In this document: piece after piece, positions 21,063 to 30,249 of the stretch
How the letters are laid out: every line of letters starts with the position of its first letter
Position numbering within the stretch: position 1 is the first letter of the stretch
Assembly: GCA_037043455.1 (NCBI GenBank)
Contig: JAWPHD010000137.1
Span: 124,001-188,000 of the forward strand
From: Cyrtodaria siliqua
Taxonomy: Eukaryota; Mollusca; Bivalvia; Adapedonta; Hiatellidae
Direction: 5' to 3'
Length of the DNA: 64,000 nt
Notes under the pieces: generated by a model
What the model saw: only the letters and a program-made list of their open reading frames with translations
Told to the model about the DNA's origin: nothing
Databases searched by the model: none
Program-made: the position numbers and the translations under genes

Positions 21063-21970
21063 ATGACTTACGTAAATTATTCGGTAAATTTATCAGATGG
21101 GCAAAAACAGAGTCTAGCGAGGGCTTATGAGGATAGGAGTGAATTAACACTCAGTTAAAAAATAACCAACTAACTGGGAATTTTCCTTTGCTGCTAACAG
21201 CTACTCAGATTAACAATATTAACAAAGCTAAATCTGATGGGCGGGGATTAGACATAAATATATCAAAATCGCAGATGAGATCTCAGTCCAAGAATGGAGG
21301 CTTTTTAGGCGCATTAGCTGGTTTGTTAACTAAAACAATTTTACCAACAGTTGCTAGATTTGCTCCAAAGATATTAGGGCCTCTAGCAACAGGGGCACTT
21401 AGTGGTCTGGCAAGTACCGGTATTGGTAAAATATTTGGAAATGGAATGGTAACTGTTCCTGCTGATAAAAAACAAACACTTCTAAAATGAAATAAATTAA
21501 CAGCTGCACAAAAAAGCAAATTAGCAAAGTCAAAAGGTTCCTGCACTATTAAACTAACACAAAAACAACTACAAGACGTACTAGCATGTGCTTCTAGTAA
21601 TAAAACGGCAACTGCTCCCAGTGTTAAAAAACAGCAAGATGTAACGACAGCTGTTCCTAGTGATAAAAAACCAACACTTCTAAAATCAAAAAAAATAACA
21701 GCTGCGCAAAGAAAGACGATAGTAAAGTCAAAAGGTCGCTGCCCTGTTAAACTAACTAAAAAACAACAGCAGGACGGAGGATTTCTTGGAATGCTTGCAT
21801 CACTAGGAATTCCATTGATTGGATCTCTTATTAGTGGTTTAACTGGAAAAGGTTTGCAAGTAGATAGAAGAGGATACGGTTTACAAATAGACTCACAAAT
21901 TAGGCCATACAGAAGTATCCGATTTATAAAAAAAAAAAAAAATTTAAAAATGAACCTATCTCTAACTTAG
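21063..21970 (+). pseudogene. Gly-rich pVI/pX-like minor virion protein, broken
   Basis: Translation starts MTYVNYSVNLSDGQKQSL and continues, after a one-base shift near 21153, with LLLTATQINNINKAKSDGRG and a hydrophobic Gly/Ala-rich block (GGFLGALAGLLTKTILP). A second GGFLGMLASLGIPLIGSLIS block lies near 21780. This order of a YVNYSV..LTDGQ head, a TATQIN repeat and amphipathic GGFLG blocks is one I know from Polinton proteins compared with adenovirus minor core or membrane-active proteins. An in-frame TGA at 21488-21490 and the early shift break it. A 198-bp internal duplication is visible (repeat of VP.DKK.TLLK...AAQ...KSKG). The frame ends at TAG 21968-21970 after a 15-A run, overlapping the protease region. 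Confidence 0.6.
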
Positions 21971-22374
21971 ATATAATAAAATGGGTTAAGCAGCTAGGTA
22001 TACAGAACTTCAGTGGGGTGCACAGCAAAAACAAATTACCGACAAAACAAAATAAACAAGAATGTGGTATTATTAATCTTGATGATTATATCGGACCTGG
22101 TACACACTGGACTTGTTACTATGATAATTATTACTTCGATCCGTTTGGCTTGAGCCCACCAAAAGAGGTTTTAGCGTACATACCTGATATAAAATACAAC
22201 ACCATCCAATATCAAGATAAAACAAGTGTCCTTTGCGGATATTTCTGTTTGTACTTTATCAAAAAGTTGCAAGAAGGAAATAGCGTGTACGATATTCTTT
22301 ACAAATTATTAAAGCCTTACAAACCAGTAGAAAATGAAAACATCATAACATCATATTTTTCAAACGAAGTTTAA
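21950..22374 (+). pseudogene. Adenain-like cysteine protease, start lost or shifted
   Basis: This is the maturation protease expected to cleave capsid proteins. The catalytic set of the adenain/Ulp1 (C5/C48) fold is visible: His in GPGTHW (codon 22105), Asp in YFDPFG (codon 22138), Gln in QYQDKT and Cys in VLCGYFC (codon 22234). The coding frame is open back to a stop at 21901-21903 but has no ATG before SNLDIIKWVKQLG. An ATG at 21950 is one base out of frame, so a small indel at 21952-21960 probably detached the start. The C-terminus at 22374 is intact and abuts the next start element. The protein domain itself appears complete. Confidence 0.85.
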
Positions 22375-22390
22375 TCTAATCATATTATAT
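22375..22390 (+). promoter_or_regulatory. Shared start element before PLA2 gene
   Basis: TCTAATCATATTATAT runs into the ATG at 22391. It is nearly identical to the element at 18786-18804, and the protease stop TAA forms the preceding TTTAA. Confidence 0.7.
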
Positions 22391-22852
22391 ATGAGTTACT
22401 GTATAAAAGAAAAAAAGGTTACTGAAAATATTAATCCTCAGTATGTGTTAGCCAAAAATGGTAGAAAAATGTTAAGAGCAACTTGTGCATCTTGCGGTAT
22501 TACTAAAACAAAGTTTGTTAAAAACACAGAAGGTGGAAATATTGATATTCATAAAGCTTTGCTCCCTTTGCTACCCAAAAAGGGGCTAACTCTTCCTGGC
22601 TATAAATATTGCGGTCCTGGTAATCCACTTGATATCGGGGAACCAGTAAATGAATTAGATGCTGTTTGTAAAGATCATGATTATTGTTATGACGGAAATC
22701 CTAGTAATAAATCAATGTGTGACAAAAACATGCTTGCTGGTTTGAAATCTAGTAAGTCTAAAACTATTGGAGAAAAGATCGCTAAGAATTTGATAGTCAA
22801 ACCAGTTATTAGTACAAAATATAAACTTGGTCTTGGAAACTCAAAAAACTAG
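22391..22852 (+). CDS. Zinc-knuckle plus parvovirus-type phospholipase A2 domain protein
   Basis: This 153-residue ORF has two parts. Residues 3-43 form a small Cys motif of the DUF5679 type (YCIKEKK ... [14 protein letters not shown]). Only one Cys is left in the first knuckle (C4), because the position expected to be Cys is E7. Residues 69-101 carry a secreted-PLA2-like core: the calcium loop YCGPGN (73-78), then [15 protein letters not shown] with the catalytic His-Asp pair H96-D97. In parvoviruses and some adintoviruses such a domain helps virions leave endosomes; here that role is inferred. The C-terminus is basic and ends just before the integrase. Relatives may have both as one polyprotein, so the TAG at 22850 may itself be a lesion. 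Confidence 0.8.
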   Translation: MSYCIKEKKVTENINPQYVLAKNGRKMLRATCASCGITKTKFVKNTEGGNIDIHKALLPLLPKKGLTLPGYKYCGPGNPLDIGEPVNELDAVCKDHDYCYDGNPSNKSMCDKNMLAGLKSSKSKTIGEKIAKNLIVKPVISTKYKLGLGNSKN

Positions 22853-22860
22853 AAAAGGCG

Positions 22861-23799
22861 TTGAAATGGACTGACAAGTTAGCAGATGAACTTCATAAAC
22901 CTATACGAAGAAAGTTCACTCAACGCCGTGTGATTGTTAATGAAATTGATAAAATATGGTCTGCTGATCTGGTTGATATGCAATCGTTTTCAAAGCATAA
23001 TAAAGGTACTAAATACTTGCTTACTGTTATTGATTTATTTAGTAAATTTGCTTGGGTTATTCCAGTTCCAAATAAAACTGGTTTAGAAATTACCAAAGCA
23101 TTCCAACAAATAATCAGTACAGGAAGACAATGTAAATTGCTGTGGGTTGACCAGGGTGTGGAGTTTTATAACAAGACGTTTAAGCAATTCCTTGATGATA
23201 ATAATATCAAAATGTATCACACTTTTAATTTCGGAAAAGCTGTAGTAATTGAACGATTTAACAGGACATTAAAAGAAAAGATGTGGAAATATTTCACAGC
23301 AAACAATACAAATACATATTTAGGCGTGCTTCAGGCGATGGTTGATAAGTATAATAATACAAAACATCGGAGTATTAAAATGACACCAACTGAAGCTAGT
23401 GATGAGAAAAATAAAGGAACGGTATATTTCAACTTGTATGGAAAAATGAAAAGTACTCAGATTAAGCCAAAGTTTAAAATAGGGGATAATGTTAGAATCA
23501 GCAAATATAAAAGAACGTTTGAGAAAGGTTATACCCCGAATTGGACCGAAGAAATATTTGTTGTTGATGAAATTCAAAACACAAATCCAGTGACATACAA
23601 AATAAAAGATTTAAACAACGAAAACATTGATGGAAGCTTTTATGAATTAGAAATGATAAAAGCAAAGCAAGAGATATTCAGAATTGAAAAAGTTATACGA
23701 CGTGATTACAAAAAGAAACGAGCATTGATTAAATGGAAGGGTTACAATGAGGATTTTAATAGTTGGGTCCCACGCAAGGATATTGAAAATATTAAATAA
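22861..23799 (+). CDS. int: Polinton DDE integrase with C-terminal chromodomain
   Basis: This retroviral-type (c-type) integrase inserts the element and generates the 6-bp duplication. Counting from the TTG at 22861, the catalytic residues are D36 (WSADLVDM), D97 (LWVDQGVEF) and E131 (VIERFNRTLK). An SH3-like tail (IKPKFKIGDNVRISKYK) and a chromodomain (about 266-308, FRIEKVIRRDY...WKGYNEDFNSW) follow. The domain is uninterrupted. No ATG exists upstream of D36 in this frame, which is open only from 22825, and no shared start element is present. It probably was the second half of a longer ORF joined to the PLA2 protein, split by a frameshift at about 22840-22852. The chromodomain likely guides insertion to marked chromatin. 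Confidence 0.92.
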   Translation: MKWTDKLADELHKPIRRKFTQRRVIVNEIDKIWSADLVDMQSFSKHNKGTKYLLTVIDLFSKFAWVIPVPNKTGLEITKAFQQIISTGRQCKLLWVDQGVEFYNKTFKQFLDDNNIKMYHTFNFGKAVVIERFNRTLKEKMWKYFTANNTNTYLGVLQAMVDKYNNTKHRSIKMTPTEASDEKNKGTVYFNLYGKMKSTQIKPKFKIGDNVRISKYKRTFEKGYTPNWTEEIFVVDEIQNTNPVTYKIKDLNNENIDGSFYELEMIKAKQEIFRIEKVIRRDYKKKRALIKWKGYNEDFNSWVPRKDIENIK

Positions 23800-23919
23800 T
23801 ATCTTGAACTACGCAGAGTGATGATGAAGACTACTGCCCGGTTCCGTCTGACTTTGCTTAATGAGTTGCAAATGTTATGTTATTAAAATGGCAACCGGAT
23901 TGATTAGAGACTGAGAGTG
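23800..23919. other. Short gap between integrase and right TIR
   Basis: There is no gene here. The sequence is unremarkable and leads directly into the TIR. Confidence 0.6.
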
Positions 23920-24111
23920 TTGGGCGAGTTTCTTTTGGAAGGACCTCTCGAGTAACTAATAGTATGCATCCGAGGCATCTGACTCAGGTGTGACTTTATT
24001 TAAATAAAGGCATGCCTGGCTTCTAGCCTCAGGTGAGCTATTGTTAGTGTCTTGAGTGAATCTTTTCGAGAGATGAAAAATTGCGCTCTAACCGCTAGTT
24101 TCTATACTACT
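23920..24111 (-). repeat. Polinton right terminal inverted repeat
   Basis: 192 bp, inverted match of 11703-11894, ending CTATACTACT. It contains no coding sequence, unlike the left copy, which has become the tail of PolB. Confidence 0.95.
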
Positions 24112-24117
24112 CATATG
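24112..24117. repeat. Polinton target-site duplication, right (CATATG)
   Basis: Second copy of the CATATG seen at 11697-11702, directly after the CT terminus. Confidence 0.8.
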
Positions 24118-24915
24118 AACATGAGCACACAATATATACAAGAAAATAACAAATAACAAGCAGCACATGATTATGATTAGAAACATATATACATGTATGA
24201 TACAAGAACATTCTTATTTACGGGGTGAGTAATTACAAGGTAATAGTAATGATTAGGTACTTAAGATTCAAACATTCGCCAGTACATGTACCAGCAAACC
24301 GTAAATGAGTTTTTATTTATTCTCTTTATTTGCTATTTTAAAGAGATTAATTAAATAATACATGTGCAAGAGTTCATTGGAACATGGAATATGCATTAAT
24401 AAGAAAGCGTTTATCTTTCTGGTATTTTATGTAAAACTATATAACTCGCATTCGACTGTATGAACAAAGATCACAAAGACGAGTTCGAGCGACCGGGACT
24501 GACCCTACCTACAAGATCCCGCCTCCGTGATCCTAGTCCGATACATTACAAGATGTGAAACCATCATCATATTTTACTTGTAGAAGTTATATGATTTTAT
24601 TATTATTACTTTATATTATATTTGAGATTTTGCATAATGTATTTACAATAAACACAAAAACTTCCAAACGTATGAAAGGTAATAGCATAACACATATCTG
24701 AATAAGACGACAATGACGTATTAAAAATGCATTTGCTTAACATATATCATGTTATATTGCTACAAGTACATATATATATATATGCCTATAAACCCACCAC
24801 AGATTTTTAATAGTTGCATTTGTAATTGCTGACTCTACTATTAATTATTTTGTCTAACACAGAATTCAGTTAAACAATTGAATGCAGATACCCATTTTTT
24901 TTTTAGTGAAGACAT
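24118..24915. other. Intergenic, no gene recognised
   Basis: AT-rich host DNA flanking the Polinton. A short (TA)n tract lies near 24770. Nothing else was recognised. Confidence 0.4.
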
Positions 24916-24917
24916 GT

Positions 24918-25001
24918 TTAACCCAGTAAATGAAAACACTTTACTGACAGTCAAACTGCAAGACACGAAGTCCCAGTAAATAAAAACACTTTACTGACGG
25001 T
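24918..25001. repeat. Two-copy hairpin-forming repeat, period 52 bp
   Basis: The phrase CCCAGTAAAT.AAAACACTT followed by TACTGAC.GTC occurs at 24919 and again at 24971. Each copy contains CAGTAAA...TTTACTG and can fold on itself. Confidence 0.6.
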
Positions 25002-25755
25002 CAGTGTTAACAATGTGCTTTCATTCTTCACCAAAAAAAAAACCAAGAAAAAAGAAAAAAAAGGTTTCCATGCAAAATATATAATACGTGTTGTATAAGA
25101 ATAATTAATGTGTAAAACTTTACAAAAAAGTACACAGTAGCTTAAATTAGGGACTTTTTGGGGGAATATTTGAAACATACATAAACACACACAAAAACTG
25201 CCTTTTCACTCAAAAAATAAATGTCACACGATAAGTTTACGGGAGTACACCTATTTTGAACCAATCAGTTAACGATAGGAATAGTAAGCCTATTACAAGG
25301 TAAACAGAGACGAATGTAATACTAACTCAATATAAACATCGTCTTTACATAAGAGTAAAAAAGTTTCGTTTCATAATCATTTTAATAGTTTTATTAAAAT
25401 AAGCCACCACTGCTGACTTATGGTAAACTGCACTGGTTAATTAATATAGCTAGTTGCAAATATATATAGTTATTCAATTGTTAACAAGTCCAGATTGAGT
25501 GGAAGGCATTTATTATAACCCTCAAACAATGTGTGCTCTTTTCGTTGTCATTTATTAGAGGTCTCATGCCATTAAACATTGCAATTATCTGCAACATAGG
25601 ATCTAGGTTATAAAATTTAAGGTAAATATCAACACCTCAAATGTTGTAAAGTTTCAGTCGAATCAGTTCCGTTTCACGACATTCAAGAATAAAGTGAGTT
25701 GACACAGCAACAATTATGCAGTTAAATTTAGAGCAATATGATAAATAGTTTTTAC
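25002..25755. other. Intergenic, no gene recognised
   Basis: AT-rich DNA with only short open frames. No motif or repeat was recognised. Confidence 0.35.
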
Positions 25756-25762
25756 TAAACAA

Positions 25763-26234
25763 TTAACCAAGTAGCTTAATAGTACTTTGAAATTTTTCTG
25801 CATACTTCGGTTGAAGTTGAGAAAATTCCCAGATCTCGGATATATGACTTAAGATAGGTTTGATCGCCAAAAAAGATTTACAATCGACATCGTTTGCCAT
25901 CCTGGCTGACCATTCGCTCTCTTCTCGATCATGAATTTGTCTTTTAACTAAGTACTTCCAAGCATCTTTTGATGGGAATTCTCCATTTTTCAGGAAGTTT
26001 GTCAGCATGGAAGAAAGTGAATACTTTGTTTAGAATGCGGTGAATATCTGGTATGAACCCTATTTGTTGTAACCTATCATTAGAAAATGAGACAAGTCTG
26101 TAGATGAACAATTCTCGTACTACGTGGGAGAATGGTGTACGACATAATTGCCCTAAAATACAAGCTTTAATACGGGCATCTACATAAATCATTGGTCTAC
26201 ACTGGTGTCTTTTATATAACAGGGATGTACGCAC
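25763..26234 (-). pseudogene. Non-LTR reverse transcriptase C-terminal remnant
   Basis: Two overlapping minus-strand frames (25944-26234 and 25763-26008) together read like the C-terminal end of a LINE-type reverse transcriptase polyprotein. Visible features are a Cys/Arg-rich segment (ARIKACILGQLCRTPFSH), then LPEKWRIPIKRC, then FPSKDAWKYLVKRQI and REESEWSARM. The last resembles the conserved W..R...EES.W..R region I recall from invertebrate elements. A frameshift near 25990 separates the parts. There is no polymerase core, so it is a 5'-truncated relic. Confidence 0.4.
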
Positions 26235-26239
26235 TTTCG

Positions 26240-26635
26240 ACGACTAGGGGGACCCAGTTTGTTAAAAAACTTGAAAAGATACAGTTGTAATATATACTGG
26301 CTATAATTTTAAAATGGACACGTTTACCGATTTTTTTTTAATGGTTCTAGCTTTATATCACAGACATATTAATAGTTATTAGGTCTGTGTTTATTGATTA
26401 ATTATAAACCATTACCACTCAGTACTGTGAAACAGTTTGCGGTTCGCATTTAATTTTAAACAATTTAGTATAATCCGTGAACGCCGATGATAGTTTATAA
26501 TTATTAAACGCCGCTCACAAAATGATTGAGGCTTCCTTCTTTTTCACTACATGTATATCATGTTTTAATTCAGTTTCTAATGTAAATACCGAGACAATTA
26601 TCGATATTTTAGTAGACTTGATTGTAAAAAAAAAA
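26240..26635. other. Intergenic, no gene recognised
   Basis: Nothing recognised in this AT-rich stretch. Confidence 0.35.
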
Positions 26636-26639
26636 AGGC

Positions 26640-26790
26640 AAAATATCTGGTAAAGTTTGGTAAAGATGAGATGAAAAATGAAGGCACTATCGTCTTAACG
26701 AGGCGAAATATAACACTTTTAACTAAATCAAGGGCCATAACTCAAATAAAGAATACTACTACTTACTATTATATTATCTGATTGAGTGTA
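26640..26790. repeat. Single unit of the ~160-bp repeat family
   Basis: This unit carries the family phrases TTTGGTAAAGATGAGATGAAA, CGTCTTAACGAGGC and TCAAGGGCCATAACTC. It is related to 2590-3860 and 37030-38160. Confidence 0.6.
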
Positions 26791-27049
26791 CGCCTTTGTG
26801 CGTGCCCATGGATTCTATATTTGAATAAAGAATTGTACAAGACAAGAAAGCAATTATTTATTGACGTTAATAACTAGTCCATGTTTCGGGTTTGAAGTTG
26901 ATGTCAATTACTTTATTTGACAAAGGCTTGAAATACTTGGTGAAAAAGAGTTAAGCTAGCAAAGTGTTATAGTGTCCTAAACAAGACAAGAGCTATTGAA
27001 CAATTGGAGAGGATTAATATTTACATTGCGTTATACCATTTCATTCGGA

Positions 27050-27200
27050 ATATTGCAGCATTGTAAAATATTGATATTGAGGGAGGTGTCATGAACGGCT
27101 TCAATTACATCTGCCTGAGTATCTGGTGACTCAACATGAAATCTCTTTCATAGCAATACAAGAACACATCTGCGACAAGAGGTGCACATTTCGTACACAT
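27050..27200 (-). pseudogene. Second reverse transcriptase fragment (as at 1115-1386)
   Basis: The minus strand encodes VFLYCYERDFMLS followed, after a frameshift, by SPDTQADVIEA. This is the same protein block as 1115-1386, and the DNA is clearly alignable. Only about 40 residues remain. Confidence 0.6.
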
Positions 27201-28125
27201 AGGGAAAACAAACTATAGAAATGAATTGATCTAATGCATGTCTCATTTCCTCCTTCTCAGTTGTAACGTTTTGTGTGTAATTGAAATATTTTTCTTTCCC
27301 ATAGTCATGTATATTTGTGTTTGGTGGTTTGCCACGTTTAAAAGTGAAAACATAGCATTCTTGATTATGTTGAATTATACGTTTATGTGTTTAAATGTAC
27401 ATGGACATGATTTTACATCAACTATGACAGTGATATATTTCTATATGTTTAGTCACATTTTCGTGAGTTTGAAACAGAAATTCGCATTTTTATTTTCTTT
27501 GTTCCTAAACAAAAAAACTGTGTAGATTTTTGCGTCTGATATTTGTTAAAATACATGTATATACGAATCTTGCTATGTCTGTTAAAATGTGTATAAATAT
27601 TTCTATGATCACATGTGCCTATAGCGTACTGATTTGGAAATAATAGTGCTTCTCTGAAAAAAAACATGCTTTAATATACATTCATTATTTGTTTTTTATA
27701 AAGGTGGCCGATTTGGTTAGGATAATTTTTCAGGTATGATAACATATTCCTTTAATGTTAGACATTGCAATAATATCGCATTACTTACGGTCTGGGTGCG
27801 TTATTCGTGTTTACCGACCCCATGGCAGATAGTTAACTAAATTGTTATGTTACTGATCAACCCTTTTATGTATGTGGTGCACTCCTTGCCTCTATTGTTC
27901 CTTTTAATTGTGGTTTCGATGCGTGCTTTTGGTTGACTGGGTTCTTTGAATGCCACATTTCCAGTTCGACTGTTATACCTACTTTCTTTTTGATTTGTTT
28001 CTAAAATTGGAACCCAGGCTAGTACTGACACTCATATTCGTTACTGATATTACATATATAAATACTGAAACGGTGATCCATTGGAAGCAACAAACACAAA
28101 TAAGAGAGAAAAGTAGCAGACCGAC

Positions 28126-28315
28126 AAGGTACCATACCTATAGTGTTCCTAGTCCGGTATGGCTGATTTTGGAAATTGTCAAAGATGTCATTAATATCAG
28201 CAATCTTCTTCAGTTCGAAAAATATTTACTGAAGAAGATTGCTGATATTAATGACATCTTTGACAAGTTCCAAATCAGCCATACCGGACTAAGAACACTA
28301 GAGGTATGGTACCTT
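28126..28315. repeat. Near-perfect palindrome, ~88-bp arms, 13-bp loop
   Basis: The left arm 28126-28214 (AAGGTACCATACCT...CTTCTTCAGT) is the inverted complement of 28228-28315 with about four differences. A 13-bp spacer lies between the arms. The arms contain the phrase AGTCCGGTATGGCTGAT, related to the AGATCGGAT..GGCTG phrases of the neighbouring ~160-bp repeat units. A transcript would fold into a long dsRNA hairpin. Confidence 0.9.
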
Positions 28316-28329
28316 GATTTATAGAAATA

Positions 28330-30240
28330 TGCCATATTCTACCTTGTGAACACTCTAGCACCTTTATTTTGTATTTAATCCAGACGTTACTAGTATCTTC
28401 ATAATAATAAACCTCGGACAAGTTCGAAAATCAGCCAGATCGAATAAGTAATACCAGAGTTGTGGCCTTTGCTTACTGAAAAATGCCGTTTCTAGCCTTG
28501 TGAACACTCTAGCACCTTCATTCAGTAGTTGTTCTTTACCAACCTTTGTCAGTGAAACTATATCAATGAAAGCTCGGACAAGACGTTCAAAACCAGCCAG
28601 AAAGGATTAGTAACACCAGAATTATAGCCCTTGTTATACTAACAAAAAAAGCTAGACGTGAGAATCATGTCTCTTTTGGTTGTATGTACCCATATGCCAA
28701 TTCATTGGGTTTAAATTATAGGTAGAACCCCGTGTCGACCCCAATATACACTTTTCCGGCGAGGTTTCTGAAGACATCACGCAATGTCTACATAAACAAC
28801 CACCGTATTTTCAATAGAACAATCCTGAAGTGCCACGTGTGCATGAATACAACTCAACAAATAGAAGAATGACACGCCGATATAGTCAGTTTGCGAAAGC
28901 CATTGTTAATTACAGACATGTTTAAGTTGAAAACAATCTCATTCTCGTATGACGTCTCGTTCCGTATTTGGAAACTTAACCCCTCCCTATTCACTGACCT
29001 GGCAATTTCGATTAACATTTTTAAGTTTTCAATACGCAACGACACAGAGCGAGATATTTCAAAAGTAAACATTTCAGAAAAATACGTTGCTGAAAAATGG
29101 ACATTCATACTAAAAATACCTAGATTGACGAGATATTCTTCTCTTGTTGAATTGTATGCAAGCAGGCGTGGTATTAAGGTTTAATCTATTACAATAAGAC
29201 GATTATTTATGAAGGCCTCAGAAACTTCTCTTGATGGGGACAATCCTGATACTTACCTATTCTCTAACGGATCGCACCCCACCACTCACACCCCACCACC
29301 ACCTAGATCATATAAGTAACATCAGAGTTATGGCCCTTGATTTATTGAAAAAATCTATATTCTGTCTTGTGAACACTCTAGCATCTTCAATTTGTAGTTG
29401 ATCTTTACCAAAATTGACCAGATTGTTGCTATTGACAACAGTACGGGCAGTTTTGAAACCTGATAGATCATATTAGTAACATCAGAGTTATGCCCTTGAT
29501 TTATTTAAAAATCCTATAGTTTGCTTCGTTAGCACTCTAGCTCCATCATAACTCATAAACTATTGAATGGACTTTTTGTAAAAGTCACAGGAATGTTAAG
29601 GATGATGAGAAGGTCTGCAGCGCGCAAGAATCGGATCAGTACTTCAAAGATCAGTGTCACGCTTGGAGATCAAGTTCATATGAGCCAAACTTGAATCTCA
29701 TCCATAACTCCTAAACTACTTAAGGATTTCTAATAAAACCATACAGAAATGTTCAGCATGATTAGAAGGTTGTCGCGTGCATAAATCAGGTGGTCAAAGT
29801 CACTTTTGAGGTCAAAGATCAAATGAGTCAGCATTGTGTCTCAGCCATAACTTTAAAGGTACTAAAGAGAATTTCATGAAAGTTTACGCAATTGTTAATC
29901 ATAATGTGGTTCAAGAATCAGGTCCGTTTCCCAAAGGTCACACTTGGACGTTAAAGGCCATATGAGTCAAAATCGTGTTTTAGCAATTACTTATAACCTG
30001 CCAAAAGGATTTTGATAACACTATACAGAAATGTTTAGCATGTTGAGAAGATATGTCATCCATAAGAATCAGTTCTGTACCTCAAAGCTCAAGGTCAGAC
30101 TTGGAGATCAAAGGTCAAATGAGTCAAAAGTGTGTCTCAGTCATAATTTTAGAAGTACTGAAGGGAATTTGAATGAACTCTCCTGATAAAAGAGCCATGT
30201 TAGCCAGTAAATCGTTCACAGGCCCTCTTTTTTGAGTGAT
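28330..30240. repeat. ~160-bp repeat array, degenerate, ending in GGCCCTCTTTTTT
   Basis: Recurring phrases include CTTGTGAACACTCTAGCACC (near 28344, 28498, 29367), ACCAGAGTTATGGCCCTTG-type sequences, and later GGTCAAATGAGTCAAA with TAACTTTAAAGGTACT. Two related unit types appear to follow each other. The end at about 30225 has CAGGCCCTCTTTTTTGAG, the complement of the AAGAGGGCC family end. Confidence 0.6.
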
Positions 30241-30249
30241 TATTAACCC

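Larger units (their letters stand above)
11703..24111. mobile_element. Polinton/Maverick element, complete ends, defective genes
   Basis: This 12,409-bp insertion has 192-bp TIRs, AG...CT termini and a 6-bp direct duplication of CATATG. It encodes the diagnostic Polinton set: PolB, chromodomain integrase, FtsK/A32-type ATPase, adenain-like protease and jelly-roll capsid remnants. It also has PLA2, fibre-like and structural-type genes. Many genes are broken by stops, frameshifts and two internal deletions, so this copy cannot be autonomous. Its length is below the usual 15-20 kb of intact Polintons, in line with loss of much of the capsid genes and of the PolB end. TIR identity of about 97% suggests moderate age. 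Confidence 0.96.

Noticed and set aside
21961..21983. TCTAAC...ATG at 21981 as the protease start element
   Set aside because: It fits the pattern, but the bases already encode the conserved-looking SNLDIIK segment of the protease frame, and the ATG reads into a stop after one codon.
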